Shown piece after piece: positions 11,425-24,818 of a stretch of 64,000 bases of DNA. The translations under genes and the position numbers were made by a program. Source of the DNA: Gentiana macrophylla (lineage: Eukaryota > Streptophyta > Magnoliopsida > Gentianales > Gentianaceae). Location of the stretch: contig JAOBSW010000818.1 in the NCBI GenBank assembly GCA_026214975.1, positions 1 to 64,000 on the forward strand, read 5' to 3'. Positions within the stretch are counted from its first letter, which is position 1. The number at the start of each line of letters is the position of its first letter. The notes under the pieces were generated by a model. That model worked only from the letters and a program-made list of their open reading frames with translations, was not told the DNA's origin and did no database searches.

Positions 11425-12438
11425 CTACCTCTTTTGAATGGCGTCCATTACATCTTTTAGCAAATCGCTCTTCTTATGTCCGATTGGTTTCCTGCCCGGG
11501 TCAACATTGAGCCTATGGAGAGCCAGCTCGGGTGATAGACCCGGCATGTCATCTATTTTCCAAGCGAACACATCTCTGAATTCTTTCAGTACGTCGATGA
11601 GTTCCTCATTTTGCTTTTCTGGGATCCACGATCCCACGTTCACAGTTAAATCTTTATGTCCTTCCCACATGCCAACTGCTTCAATTTTGTCTTCTTAAGA
11701 CCAACTTTCTTCCTCTTCTGGGAATAATTCTTCAATAGACACATGATGTACCATTAGTTTTCTATTAACGGTGGCCGTGTAACAGCTCCTAGCTGTCTCC
11801 AAGTCAGCCTTGACTTCAACCGACCCCTACGAGTTGGGAACTTCATACTTATATGGGCCGGAGAGATTACCGCTCTGAGATCTATAAGCGCAGGTCATCC
11901 CATAATAACGTTGTAGGCTGAGGGTGCCTTAACAACAACATAATCTACCATAAGGATCCTGCCTCTGGGTTCCTGTCCAAAAGTGGTTGGTAGCTGAATC
12001 ATGCCCAAAGGATGGACAGGAGGTCCTGCAAACCCAAATAACGGAGCCGAGACCGGTGTCAGCTCCGTATCCCCGCATCTTCATGGATTGAAAAACATTG
12101 TAATCTGATACATTGACCGCACTACCTGTATTGACACAAATACGCTTCACCGTGAACTTGTTAATTATCACCTGGATAACTAACCCTTCGTTATTAATGA
12201 CTAAGGGCAAGGGGTCTCGAGGACCGTATATTACCTCTCCGGTCAATCTTTGTCTTTTGTTAGATTCCGGAGGAGTAGTCGACCTGCTACTGTCCTTCTC
12301 ACCGGGTCGAGAGGAGGTGCTCGGGACACCGAAAATGGTGTTAATTGTGTTGACGGGATGATTCGATCTGTCCGTCGGGGCCCGAGGATTGATCCCTTCT
12401 ACGTCGGTAGTCGTCACGTCGTCCCCGGCCCTGACCAA
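11425..12438 (-). pseudogene. Protease region and protease-RT linker of element A
   Basis: The frame 12438-11929 contains the pepsin-like site as ICVNTGSAVNV. The family has DTG here, so the catalytic Asp has become Asn (codon at 12130-12132), which would abolish activity. The frame 11670-11425 carries the usual linker before RT (FAWKIDDMPGLSPELALHRLNVDPGRKPI). Between them, at about 11690-11930, the frame is broken. Confidence 0.8.
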
Positions 12439-13812
12439 AATTCCCTCTTTTAAACTCCCTTCTCCCTCTAGGCTCTGTATTATGTGAGCGGTCTATGACC
12501 ACGTCCAACTTCCCTTCCATTACCGCGGCATCAATGTCCCTCTGCAAGTCCCTGCAATGCTTTCAATCGTGTCTAATATCTTCATGGTATTTACAGAATT
12601 TGGTCTGATCCTTTCACCCGAGGTCCTCGTAGGGGAGAAAGGACTCGGGCAATGCCTTTCCTTTGCATTATAGCGAGAACCTGCTCGCGTGACCGGTTTA
12701 ACGGGATGAAATCCCATTCCTGAAGTGCTCCCCTCTTTCTCAGTTGTTCAGATATGGGCGCAGCGACTCGGTCCCACACTGGCTTGCATTTTCTATCAGA
12801 TCTATCATCAGGTTTATCCTTCTTGGACCCCTCTACTTCTCTCTTTAGGCTGTTAGCCTCTTCATCCTGGCAAAATCTGTAGGCGTGGTCCATGCATTCT
12901 TTTATAGATCGTGGGAGTTTACTATTGAGCTTGGCATATAGCCGACCCTCTCGTAGACCTGCTACGAAGGATGTAATTAACAGATGTTCCTCGGCATTCT
13001 TGACCTACCTTGACTCTTCATTGAACCTTCTCAGATATTGTAATGCTGACTCGTTCTTCCTCTGCCGGATAATAAGAAGGTTGGTGGCGTTCCTCTGAAA
13101 ATGTTTGGCGGTGGTTTAACGCTGCGAAACTTTTTTAGCCAGAGTTTCAAAGTTAGGAATTGAGTGAGGTGGTAGTTTCCGGAACCACTCACGGGCTCGG
13201 CCGGTGAGCAAGGTCGGGAAGGATTTGCACTTCATCTCCTCGGCAACACAATCCAGGTTCATATGTGTTAGGTATTGAAACAAATGATCTTGGGGGTATT
13301 TTGTGCCATCATATGGCTCCAACTTGGGGATATTAAACCTCTCCGGATGCGGGTAATTTAAGATCTGTTTTGAGAACGGTGATTCAAACGACAAATCGTC
13401 CGATTTCCGCCCTAACAATCCATTAAGCTCTGCTCGGGCAGCCTCCTGGGCATCTCTCTTCCCAGCGTTAGACGTGGAAAATAGCGTATCCGCCTTATCG
13501 TCTCTGCGCGTGTGGGTGGTCTTAGGAGCATTGTTATCCGGAAACTCTTCCCTCGTCCTTTCAAGGCTAGACCCCGCACTCTTTTGAACGCTGCCATGTC
13601 GAGATTTCGTAAAGCCTCTAGCAAGGATTGTTGGGCAGGATCTGCCAGGACTTCCTCTTGATGAGTCTGGTCTTGGCTGGTGGCTTCGTTTGGATCAACC
13701 TCGCCGGTACTAGTTTGTCCAGCCGCAGTTGCGGTGGGGTCAGACCCTTGGGTTTGGGTCTATTTTCCAGTGTTCTTGGAGGGTGCCATTGCTTTGTTCT
13801 TGATGAGATCAT
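12341..13812 (-). pseudogene. gag of Tat element A, fragmented
   Basis: The core retrotransposon gag domain is at 13418-13116: FNIPKLEPYDGTKYPQDHL then AREWFRKLPPHSI. The following segments are in shifted frames (12893-12591 and 12547-12341, the latter Arg/Gly-rich and nucleocapsid-like). The N-terminal segment 13812-13412 is Lys/Arg/Pro-rich and also split. Gag proteins of this type package element RNA; this copy cannot encode a continuous one. Confidence 0.8.
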
Positions 13813-13822
13813 TGATAGAACG

Positions 13823-13840
13823 ACCCTCCTTCTTACGCCA
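13823..13840 (-). promoter_or_regulatory. Candidate primer-binding site of element A
   Basis: Two bases inside the 5' LTR, the minus strand reads TGGCGTAAGAAGGAGGGT. The position and the TGG start fit a tRNA primer-binding site, but I could not assign the tRNA. Confidence 0.45.
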
Positions 13841-13842
13841 AT

Positions 13843-14454
13843 TGACGACGTTGGAACTCGTCAAGTATATGATCCGGGTTTAAATTCTCTTGAACGAATT
13901 ACCAAGAACTGATAACAATGGAGATGGAAATTGGGATGTGATTTAGACTAAGCTTGAGAGTTAGTTTCTCTCAAGTTGCCTACGTATCCAATGAATGTAA
14001 TTGGAATCAAGTCTCCGTAGTTCCTTAGGGTAGTTTATACAAGGAGGCGTCTCACCCTCTTTTCTTGTTTGACAAGTATAAGACTTCTAAACCCTAAGGA
14101 TCATTTTGTGTAAATCATTTATTAAACATAATTGTGATTATGTTTAAATTAGCAGATCCTATAATCACGGTATTCACCTTCTTTACCTAGTTAAATAGCC
14201 ACGTGCTTAAATTCCCCTTAGAGGGAAGAGTCCCGACGTCCTGCATCGGGCACCTCAGATCGTCTCTACCAGGCTCTCCCGACTTCCATGACCGAGCCAC
14301 CCTGCAGTGGTCAGATCAGGGAGAGAGAGGGAAAACCTCCCTCATGGGTCAGGCCAATCCGAGATAGAGCTCCTGGCCCCGGGGCCTTTCTATACACTTT
14401 CTATAACACCATTCTCTGAATGACACGTGGCAGGCTCTATCCTGACCATCATCA
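13843..14454 (-). repeat. Element A 5' LTR (right)
   Basis: This 612-bp LTR starts TGACGACG and ends CATCATCA on the plus strand, so it has TG...CA ends. It matches 4288-4901 over its full length with scattered substitutions. It is followed directly by the target-site duplication GTTAG. Confidence 0.9.
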
Positions 14455-14509
14455 GTTAGCAAAACAGACTTGGAGAGTGACAACTATGCCTCAATGCACC
14501 ATGGAACAG

Positions 14510-16260
14510 TGATCAGACTTTTCTAGATATCCAATCTAACCGGCAGTGTACCGGGTCAATTGTAGTCTAGTAAGTGGTCAAGGTCGTATCCACGAGGATT
14601 GTGAGGTTGAACACCGAAAAGCTATTATTATCTTGATCTAAGTCACAAATTAACAAGAAGGTAATGTATCTATGATTCTACTGCTACAAAGGTGATAAGC
14701 TAAAAAGCCTAGCCAAGATAATGCAATGATCAAGTATATCTCTACTGGTATCACGGGAATGAACTACCTACCAACATTCCAATAGTGTTCAAGTGTGTGT
14801 TACCGGTGCATTCCTAAGCAAGTGGTTCCCCCTCATACGAGTGTATGGAACCACTCTATGCCTCCTCATTGGCCTAGGTATCCTAAACCTAATGAATTGG
14901 CATGATACGAACTTGAATGCAATGACAATATCAATACTCACCGGATAAGAAATCGAATGCCTCAAGAGGTCGATTTTACCTTCCGGTTCTCATATTCCTT
15001 CTCCCACGCCAAGCATCTCATTTCAGTCTCAACTAAGTGTGTGTGTGTGTGTGGTAGTGCTAAGGGATCAATCCAACACCAACAAGCAATACAGTGCAAA
15101 TAGGAAAAGATAACAACAACACATGAAACTATGAAATATAAACTAACATTTCCAATCAACTAATAGAGATTAATAGCTATCACAACAACATTATCTTGGC
15201 TAGAATAAACTAGCCACTTATAACTACAAACATTAACACAACAAGGCTGACATTCATAACCATAAGAACACTTGAATAGAAATAAAGATTAAAGATTACC
15301 AATTACAAGCAAGAGCTCAGAGTTGGTGTTCTTCGTTCAACTCCAAAAGCTTTAATGGAATCAACACTAGTATATTTTAAACTCCAATCAAAGTAGTAGA
15401 AGTCTAGATAAGAATCCTTAATTATTACAATCAAATTCAAGAGTTAATTTTGCTAAAATTCGGCTAAGAGAGCCCTTGGGGCGGTTAGGTGCCACCAAGA
15501 GTGGAGAAGAAGGTTTTGGGTAAGAAGATGAAGTTTGGGGGTGTTAAATTGATAAATTCGATACCCTTCAAAAAAAATTGATAAATTCGATCCAAAATTA
15601 GGTTTTAAAGGCTGAAAACTGCTCCTGTGACATTTTGGCGCGCATCACTAAAGGTTTGGCGTGCGTCACGAAAAGGTCTGAAACTCTATGAATAGCTACA
15701 GTGACGTTTGGCGCGCGCCACTCACAATAAGTTGACGTGCGTCAATTTCACAGCAGCTCACCAAAATCGCCATAACTTGAGTTGTAGAGCTTTGATTGAT
15801 GTGATTCAAATTGTGTTGGAAAGCTCGTTTCTTCATCTACAACTCTCATTCAGACGTCTTCTCCAGAAAATGCCTCTAAGATGGGTCAATTGTCCGTTGA
15901 AGATAGGCTCCGGTAGAAATACTATGGACAATTGATCCGTTTGACTCGTTAGCTTCCGGCACACTCTCCTAGCCCTCAAAAGACGTGTTTAGCTCAACAC
16001 GTGGCGTCACTCGGGGTCTTGGTTAACCTATAATCCTACAATACAACACAAAAATACCAAGCGTAAACCCGACACGACGCTCTGGTTACTATAACCGGTA
16101 TAAAACTAATCAAAACACGATATTTTATATAATAATTACTATATACACATTTGGGTGAAACTAAGCAACTAATGACTCAAATTGATACAAGAACATCAAT
16201 AAATACATGAGAAATGGGGATAAAACATCGTGAAATACATCAACTAGTTGACTCACATCA
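14510..16260 (-). repeat. Element B 3' LTR (left)
   Basis: This 1751-bp copy aligns with 30149-31863 along its whole length with few differences. It contains a (TG)n tract near 15040 that is longer than in the other copy. To its right, 16261 onward reads CAACTCCCCA, the complement of a purine-rich GGGGAGTTG polypurine tract, as expected next to a 3' LTR. Confidence 0.9.
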
Positions 16261-18241
16261 CAACTCCCCAATTAGCTTTTGCTCGTCCTCGAGCAAATAA
16301 AGCGATAAAACAACTCAAGTCAAGAGATAGGGTCATACAACATCAAGAAGTAAGAGCTCAACTAGATGATGCAACCAATCGTACATATAACCATATATTA
16401 ACCGGAATGTAAGAAAGTAGTGGAGTGTGTGTGTGAATACTCCTCAAATTGTTACCAAGCAATCAAATATGAAATCATGCATGCAAGACTTATTAGGTGC
16501 AATCCATATGCTTAAGAATGATACCAATCTCCACTAATCGAGGCTTTCGGAGTCAAGAAGATAGGTCGGGTAGTACTTGAAAGCTTGTAACATAAGGCCC
16601 GGGTAGTTGGCTAAGCGAAAGATAAAAAGGATATATCAAAGAGAACAAGCAAGATAGCAAGCCTCTACACCTTCACTTCCAAAAATGTCGAATTGGTGTA
16701 TCTTCTTCTTTTGCAAAAATCATCGAGGTGGCCACTTCAACAAAGAACAAAAGAGATAAGAACACCGCTTCAAATCAACGAAACTTCCCAAAGCTTGAGT
16801 TACTTGACTTTGATAAACTTGTCTTCGAAATGCACTTTTCTTGACTCGCCATTTATTGAAATTTATTAACCTTTTTTGGATTTTTGATTTTTTTTTTTGA
16901 ATTGCCAAAGGACTTCGAACTTCAAAGGGTACCATCTCAACTTTGCGCCGAAACAATGTCATCCAACTCTTGCCCAACTTCAAATGTCGTCACCATACAA
17001 TACATAGAAACTTGCTAAACTTACGGGACATCAAGGGAATGTAGACCAAAATTAGGCTAAGGGTCGGATATAATAAGGTTAATCACGAATGGCTAGTTTT
17101 GAGTAGGGTCTCACCACTCTACAAAGGTTGAGGTGGGGACAGGTGGAAAATATGTTCGGGAAGGCCATTTGTCTATGGTTGAGTCAAAGAAATGCCATAA
17201 CCGTCATCCCTAACTACGACTCCAAACACCTTCATATTTCGCCTCGAAAGGTTATCAAGCCTAAGTTCTAGTTGCAATGGAAGCATGCTTACATGATTGC
17301 ATAAAAATTTGCATGTTAACAAAAGATCGGAATATACGTACTCAAAGAATTCATACTACAAACAAAGATTCATGATTAAAATGCACTTACATGTCACCAA
17401 GGTTACTCGCTTCATTGAGGTACTTACTCTATCAATTGCAAAATCATATCTTTTCACAAAAGGTGGTTTGTTCAACTTTAAATTGCTCAAAAATTATCAA
17501 GGCTAAGTGCTTCTCAAACATTTAATGACATTACCTTTTGTTGGACTAACTACGTTTCCACTCCCCACTTACGAACTTGCATTGTACCCAATGTAAAATG
17601 AGTGGTAAGAAAGTAGTTAGGGAAACAAAAGGGAATCAAAACTAGTCAAAACAAGTACCGGGATGCTATAAAAAGGTGGGTCGGTGGGCATGAACATGAA
17701 AGACAACCAATGAAATGACAAGCAATCCCAATGCTAGCAAAGTATCAACCAAAATGTACACACAAAAGGATCACTGGCCACACCGGGCCTCACAAAAGAG
17801 AAAAATTATTATACCAAACTTTTACGGGCTGTCTCCCAGTAGCGCTTTTGTTTAACGTCGTTTCCTCGACGGGATTATACTGTAGAAGTGATGGAAATTA
17901 TACAGATTATCATGCATGGATACCACTAACAATTACTCACATAAGCATGCAATTTCAAGCACAAAAGCCAACCAAAAGATAATGCTTAAGAAGTAAAAAA
18001 GAAATATAGTACCCAAAGGTTGCTAGATTTATAGTCTATAGCTAGACTTTGCCTTACATAGTCTTTAATGCACCGGTGGTGGGTCATCCTCGCGCACTGC
18101 ATCCGTCTTTTTAATCAATACCGGTCTCCAACATAATGTAGACGAATGGCACCAATCCAAACGATTCTTGACCCGTTCCTTTGATTTTTGAGCTTTCGGT
18201 TTGTGAGCCTTCGCTTTATTGCTCACGTATTCTTCAACTAC
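16261..18241 (-). other. Element B 3' non-coding interior
   Basis: No coding domain is visible on either strand. The stretch resembles the equivalent part of element C (20181-22016): both start with a complement of GAGGACGAGCAAA-like sequence, and both contain an AAAGAAATGCC...CCGTCATCCC block (about 17188 and 21156). It is therefore probably the 3' untranslated region of the Athila group, with the pol genes and any env-like ORF missing between it and the protease fragment. Confidence 0.65.
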
Positions 18242-18543
18242 CTATGAGTTAGTACAATCCACAACAAGGGGAAACGAAGTGTCCACAAAAGAACCAGATT
18301 CTAGTGTCGTGCGTGGATATTTCAATGAAGTGTAGATGTTGAAGACTACACGCTCATCATTAACTCCCAAACTAAACTCCCCCTTACAAACATCGATCAC
18401 GGCCTCCCCCGTTGCTAAAAATGGTCTATCGAGGATAAGAGGTGTAGTGTACCCTTCCTCCATATCCATGACAACAAAATCTACGGGGAAGTAAAATTTA
18501 TCAACTTTCACTAGTACATCCTCAATGACTCCCTTTGGATGTT
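18242..18543 (-). pseudogene. Retropepsin fragment of element B
   Basis: About 100 residues of an Athila-type protease C-terminal half are present: HPKGVIEDVLVKVDKF, then LDRPFLATGEAVIDV, where the usual motif is LGRPFLATG. The frame runs out of element C's LTR at 18544, so the apparent N-terminus (to 18676) is LTR sequence, not protein. The catalytic D(T/L)G half is absent; it was lost with the DNA deleted at the C/B junction. The fragment is non-functional. Confidence 0.8.
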
Positions 18544-19698
18544 TGATGGCCAAATTATAGCAAACCAACTTTAACCGGCAGAGTACCGGGTCGGTTGTAC
18601 CACAACGGCGAGCAAGGTCGTATCCCACGAGGAATTGGTCAAGTATCACAACCACTTTCGTATCTAGTTCAGGCACAATCGGGGTGAAAATAATATTTAT
18701 AACTAGAAAAAGAAATAAAAATTATAACTTTAAAATATATGATAGAATGAATAGCTAAACTATGATCGTGAACACTACTCTTAACACCTTGCCGAATCAC
18801 TAGGGATGAGCCTTAACCTACCAACCAACCAATGGTTTTAATGAATGTGTTGTGGGTGCAATCTCCTAGCCCTGGTCGCCAGGTGCTAATACCACAACGC
18901 AATTCACTATACTCGGTCCAATGATCTCTACATGGGATTTAATTGACCTAATATGATGAAAAACAATGAGACGCTCCGCATCCACCGAGTTCACGGCTTA
19001 GCTAGAAAAACCTTACCAAGGAACAGTGTGCTAAAACTCGACTGGGTTCGTGCGTAAGCAATCCTAAAATTCTAGTTGACACTCCTCGCAAAATACATTT
19101 ATAAAGTTCGTGTGTGTGATCAATTAATGGTTAGCTACTCCATTAATAGCATTAAATCAAATTTTAGGACACAACAATTCAAAAGATTCAACTTTTAAAG
19201 CTCTACTCATCCCTAGATCATCGTTTAGTGATCGATTTCGTAGTCCATCAGCATAATTTATTTATAATAAAATTAATTATTCATGATAACAATACTAAAA
19301 TCGCTTGAAATCAAAGATGAAATAAATAATAGGCATCATAAAAGATAAATAAAATTACCAATAGAAAGATTGAAAGAATTCACCAATCGAATCATCGACG
19401 TTGTGTTTCAATCGCAAAATAACGGAAGAAAACTATTGTTATACTAAAGGAAAATTTTTGCAGAAAAGTTGAATAAAGCTGTTCTCATTGAGAGGAAAAA
19501 GTCGCTGCTGTCAAAAATAAATTGCAGTATCAAAGTGTGTTGAAATTTGACCAAGTGATTTATTAATAATAAATCCGCCGGCTCCGTCTTCTCCTCTTGA
19601 AATTTTCCGAAAAAATAAATAAATATCAATGTGTCCCGATTAATGCCTCTGATAGGTCTGGGCCCCTTTTGACCACTAGGCACGTGCCCTTTGCAGCT

Positions 19699-19729
<31 letters not shown>

Positions 19730-20180
19730 GTTGTTGTTGTAAAGGATTATAATGAAAATATTGCTAAAAACAGCCTCTGTCATATCGTGGGTGTGATACA
19801 TTCTCGTTTTGATACGTGATTTTATCGTAATTATTTATTTTTCTTCAACACCCAAACTTGAATCTTGCGCATTTATTTTCTCATACTGAACTCCGTTTTA
19901 GACGATTTTCGCATCGTGCCGATCCTCGATCACGCCTCTATCACGCCTATCACCGTAATAAAATAAAACCACATACCCATCTGGCGTACAAACACCAATA
20001 AACACACACAAATCACCCAAAAATGTCGAGATTTTCGACGTAAACGTCTTATCGTCTCGTGATTCAACTCGTGATGAAATGTGCCGATAAACACCACTCA
20101 ACTACCCCAAAAGTACATCGAATAGGCTACAAATAGGGGGTAAAAGGCACACGAAATTATAGCAAAGTTAACTCTCATCA
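18544..20180 (-). repeat. Element C 3' LTR (left), complete
   Basis: This 1637-bp LTR begins TGATGGCC and ends ACTCTCATCA on the plus strand. The next bases, ACTACCCCCACTT, are the complement of a polypurine tract. A T-run of about 28 lies near 19706-19728. Confidence 0.88.
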
Positions 20181-22016
20181 ACTACCCCCACTTAGCGTTT
20201 GCTCGCCCTCGAGCAAATCAAGCGATTCAAAAATAAATCATAAGGTCAACGTTGCGATCATAAGGGAAACCAATATATTCAACGAGTAAAAACTAGTCAA
20301 GAAGCGAATAAACACGAGTCAAGACATATCTTATCATGGAAACAGAATGTGTGTGTGTGCATAGCTCCTCAATCATTAATCACGGTTAACAGGCTCAGAC
20401 TATAAATGCATGACTAATGATGTTACACCATAGGCTTATACTTTATAAGCATCTCCACTAATCGAGGTCAAATCAAGGCTAACTAAGGTCAGGCAGGACT
20501 TGCACGGTTGTAACGTTAGGCCAGGGACGGGGTTAAACGAAAGGATAAAAGGAATATCAAAAGAGAAAACGAGTGAGTCTAATCAAAACATCTTGAATTT
20601 GCCTCATACCTCACCTTCTTAGCTTGGTTCAAGCAAGCATTCTCCTTCTTTACTCTAAAATCCAAACATTATTCAATGAAAACTCATCCCACCAACGCCA
20701 CTTTGGGGAAATTAAAACATGGCCCTTTTTTCGGCAAATTTTGACTCAACTTTATTCAACACTTTATTCATTTTTATTTTTTTTTCCTTTTATCTCTTCT
20801 TCTTTTTTTTCGTTTTTTTTTTCTTTTTTCTTTTTTTTTTCTTTTTATAAACCAACACCAACACTTTTTGCTACCCCTTCTCATTCGTAGTACCAAAGAT
20901 CCACTAGCACAATAATTTGATACACATCTTCGCCACCCCACACTTGTGCTAGCACGTGTGCCCAAAATAAGATTAAAATTCACTCGTAGGGTGCCAAAGA
21001 AACGTAAACCACAAATATCGGCTATGGGTTGGTAATTATGGGTTAATCAACGAATGGCTAAGTTCGGGTGGGGGTCTAACCACCCTGCAAAGGCTTAGAG
21101 GGGTTTCTGTGGACATTATGTACATGGCTGGCTATTTGGCTCTGGTTGAATCAAAGAAATGCCAAGACCGTCATCCCTTAATCTACCAAGATTGACCTTT
21201 CTATTTCGCCTCGAAGTTAATGGTATAAGTTCTAGGTAATGATTCATCGTCTACATGGCATCTATAATCATTCACTAACCAACCACAATTAATGAAAGCA
21301 AAGCTATTACGTGCATAAGAATTCCATTTCCACAACAAGATGAAGGTTTGACTTGCATGCATTCAACTCTTGACTAATAATTAACCATAGAAGATAATGA
21401 CTCACATAGGATTCGCAACATCAGAATCATGAAGAATTTAAAAATAGCTCAACTTTTACTCCAATGGACCAAACACTAAGCATATAGCTCATTCGATGCA
21501 TAAATTAAAGCACATGGTAGTAAAGTGAAGCTAAGTCTACCACCCCCACTTAAAACGTAACACCGTCCTCGGTGTGTGAGTGATAAAGTAAAGAAAGAAA
21601 GACTTATTTGAACCGAAGCAGAGCGCAACCATGCAAAGTGACAACCTCCAATGTATCTCCCAGGGTACATGTGCAATCACAACATAGAAACCAAGAATCC
21701 ACTACGACGAAAGGCCGAAACCTTAAGTGTAGGTAAGCACAAGTATGGAGATGTATAGAGCATAGAATATATGGATTATCACAAAGCATGAAATGGAATT
21801 CGAGATGCGGGGTCAAATAAATTATTGGGGATTTATTTATTTATTTGTTTTTTTTTTCTTTCTTTTTTTTTTTTAAATTTTTTGTTTTTGTTTTTTAATA
21901 TCCTAAGAACCGAGAAAGATGGGTTGCCTCCCATAAGCGCCTTTGTTTTATGTCGTCGGCTCGACGGAATGAAGAATTATCGGAGGATAAAGAAAGATCG
22001 CCAAATTTTTGTAGAG
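20181..22016 (-). other. Element C 3' non-coding interior
   Basis: It runs from the polypurine tract to the integrase stop. It contains long pyrimidine runs (20765-20850 and 21836-21895) and blocks shared with element B's interior. No env-like ORF is recognisable. Confidence 0.6.
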
Positions 22017-23236
22017 TCATTGGCTTGACTCGCGACTCTCGTCGCTCGGTGGGAAGTCGGTAAAGGTCACAATCTCGAGGGCCTTATCATAAGGCATATG
22101 TTCATATTTCTTCAACCGTAGGCCATTCGTGAGAAACGTACCCTTGGTCGGGTGAGTGACCTCGATTGCACCGGAAGGAAAAACTCGGGCAACTTTAAAG
22201 GGTCCCATCCACCTAGACTTTAGCTTGCCTTGAAAGAAGTGAAGACGAGTGTTATAGAGCAAGACTTCATCCTCTTCCTTAAAATTCTTATTTTTAATTT
22301 TCATATCATGGAGGATTTTAGTCTTGTCTTTGTAGACTCTCGACCACTCAAAAGATTGAAGGCGGAATTCATCCAACTCGGCTAATTGTAGCAACCTCTT
22401 CTCGCCGGTTGCCCCCTCATCAAGATTCAAAAAACGTGTGGCCCAATACGACTTATGCTCCAACTCTACCGGTAAATGACACGCTTTTCCATACACCAAC
22501 ATAAACGGGGACATCCCGATGGGCGTCTTAAATGATGTCCTATGCGCCCATAATGCATCGTCCAACTTGTGGGCCCAATCCTTACGGTTCGAATTCACCG
22601 TCTTCTCAAGTATTCGTTTAATCCCACGGTTAGTCACCTCCGTTTGACCACTTGTTTGGGGATGATATGTGGTCCCCATTTTATGCTTGACTCCATATTT
22701 CTCTAGGAGTTTATAAAATGGTCTGTTTCGAAAGTGACTTCCATTGTCGCTAATTATCGCTCGTGGCACTCCGAACCTAGTCAGAATATACTTTTTCACG
22801 AACCGAATGACCACGTTTCTGTCATTAGTGGGTGAAGCAATGGCTTCAACCCACTTAGACACATAATCTGGCGACTAAAATGTACTTGTTCCCATAGGAA
22901 GACGGGTAAGGTCCCATAAAATCAATCCCCATACATCAAAAACCTCACAAACTACGATTGGTTGCATAGGCATCTCATCTCTCTTACTTATCCGTCCGGC
23001 TCTTTGACACGCGCGCCACACGCCTTCACATAGGCGTGTGCATCCCTAAAAATCGTTGGCCAATAGAAGCCACTTTGCAAAACCTTATACGCGGTCCTAT
23101 CGCCGGCATGATGCCCGCCTTGACTTCCTTGTCATGACGAGAATAACAAGATGCTTGGTATCTCACCATCATCCACACATCTACGAATAATTCCATCCGA
23201 ACATCGCCTATATAGGTATGGATCGTCCCATATGTA
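22017..23236 (-). pseudogene. Integrase of Athila element C
   Basis: The open frame 22862-22017 (281 residues) holds the second D (IISDNGSHF) and, 35 residues later, the E ([11 protein letters not shown]), then the Athila-type C-terminal region ([31 protein letters not shown]). The first catalytic D (complement of 22921-22923, IDFMGP context) and the N-terminal zinc-binding part lie upstream at 22863-23236 in broken frames. The C-terminal two thirds look intact, the N-terminus does not. Confidence 0.85.
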
Positions 23237-23241
23237 ATATT

Positions 23242-24780
23242 TCAACTCGCTAAAGAACTTCTTTGCGTTGGTTGTGGGATAACTCGGGATCTACTGAACT
23301 CGCAAGCTAGGTAATTAACATAGGGACCGAACCAAGGGCCTCCAAACTTACTCACGGGCCTAACATCGACCTTCATATCAGGGATAGCGGTATCCACCGC
23401 GAACAACCTCTCATCCGGAAAATCATCTCCTATCTCACTTGCAACTTCCTCATCCTTCATCTCATTAGGTAGGCGACTCAAATGGTCTGCCACCACATTC
23501 TCACACCCTTTTCAGTCCTTAATGGTCACATCAAATTCTTGGAGGAGCAAAATCCACCTCAACAAGCGTGGTTTAGCATCCTTCTTAGCAAAGAGGTACC
23601 GAAGAGCGGCATGATCGGTGTGCACAACTACCTTGGAACCTAGCAAATAGGATCTAAACTTATCGAAAGCAAAAACAACGGCTAGAAGTTCCTTCTCGGT
23701 AGTGGCAAACTTAGATTGAGCCAGATTCAATGTGTGACCAGCATAGTAGATGGGCTTGAAAAGCTTATCTCTCTTTTGGCCTAGGACTGCTCCTACGGCA
23801 GTGTCACTCGCATCACACATGATTTCAAACTCCTCGCTCCAGTTGGGTGCTATTAGGATTGGTGCCTTAACCAATAAGCTCTTAATAGTGTGGAAAGCTT
23901 GTAGACAGTCATCATCGAAAACAAATGGTACATCTTTGGTCAATAAGTGTGTAAGGGGCTTGGCAATTTTGGAAAAATCCTTAATGAATCTCCTATAGAA
24001 CCCCGCATGACCAAGAAAACCCCGAAGTGTTTTCAAGTTCATAGGGGGTGGGAGTTTCTCAATCGCCTCCACCTTCGCCCTATCAACCTCAATGCCATAC
24101 CTAGAGATCTTATGGCCTAGGACTATTCCTTCTTCCACCATAAAGTGGCACTTCTCCCAATTCAACACCAAGTCGGTGTCCTCACACCTTTGCAAAACCT
24201 TATCTAAATTCCCCAAGCACTCATCAAAAGAATCTCCAAACACACTAAAATCATCCATGAAGACTTCTAAGAACTTTTCTATCATATCGGCAAAGATGGC
24301 CACCATGCACCTTTGGAATGTTGCGGGTGCATTACACAACCCGAACGGCATTCTTTTGTATGCAAAGGTGCCATAGGGGCAGGTGAAAGTGGTCTTTTCT
24401 TGGTCTTGGGGGTCTATAACAATTTGGTAATAACCACTAAACCCATCTAGGAAACAATAAAAAGCATGACCACTTAGACGCTCTAGCATTTGATCAATAA
24501 AGGGTAGGGGAAAATGATCTTTACGTGTAGCGTCATTTAATTTCCTATAATCTATGCATACACGATAGCCAGTAACAAGACGCGTAGGAATTAATTCATT
24601 ATTAGCATTAGGGACGACGGTCATACCTCCCTTTTTCGGAACTACCTGTGTGGGGCTCACCCACTCGTCTGCGAAATGGCATAGATTATCCCCATCTCGA
24701 GCATCTTTATCACCTCCTTCTTCACTACCTCTTGCATGTGAGGATTGAGTCTTCTTTGTGGTTGACGACCGCCCGTGCAT
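23242..24780 (-). pseudogene. Reverse transcriptase and RNase H of Athila element C
   Basis: The long frame 24780-23512 (422 residues) contains [40 protein letters not shown], the catalytic FMDD ([11 protein letters not shown], the Athila form of YVDD) and RNase H motifs ([27 protein letters not shown]). An in-frame TGA at 23512-23514 interrupts it just before the conserved GCENVVADHLSRLP run, which continues in the same frame to 23242. The first ~40 residues of the listed frame are out of register with the family, so a frameshift lies near 24670. Confidence 0.9.
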
Positions 24781-24818
24781 CTTCGTTCAAGATGATTTTG
24801 TGCTTCACAATCTGTGGC

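Larger units (their letters stand above)
4288..14454 (-). mobile_element. Ty3/gypsy retrotransposon A, Tat lineage, degraded
   Basis: It is bounded by LTRs (right 13843-14454; left 4288-4901 plus a 3' piece to 5260) and a perfect 5-bp target-site duplication GTTAG (4283-4287 and 14455-14459). Gene order on the minus strand is gag, protease, reverse transcriptase, RNase H, a second archaeal-type RNase H, then integrase. The extra RNase H and an antisense ORF between integrase and the 3' LTR mark the Tat lineage. Every domain carries frameshifts or stops, so the copy is not autonomous. It inserted into the truncated LINE only 8 bp from that LINE's 5' end. Confidence 0.9.

Noticed and set aside
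16720..16983. 87-residue Lys/Arg-rich minus-strand frame
   Set aside because: It lies in the non-coding interior of element B, shows no motif and has no counterpart frame in element C.
20624..20983. Phe/Ser-rich and Lys-rich open frames on opposite strands
   Set aside because: Products of a poly-T/poly-A tract in the non-coding interior of element C.
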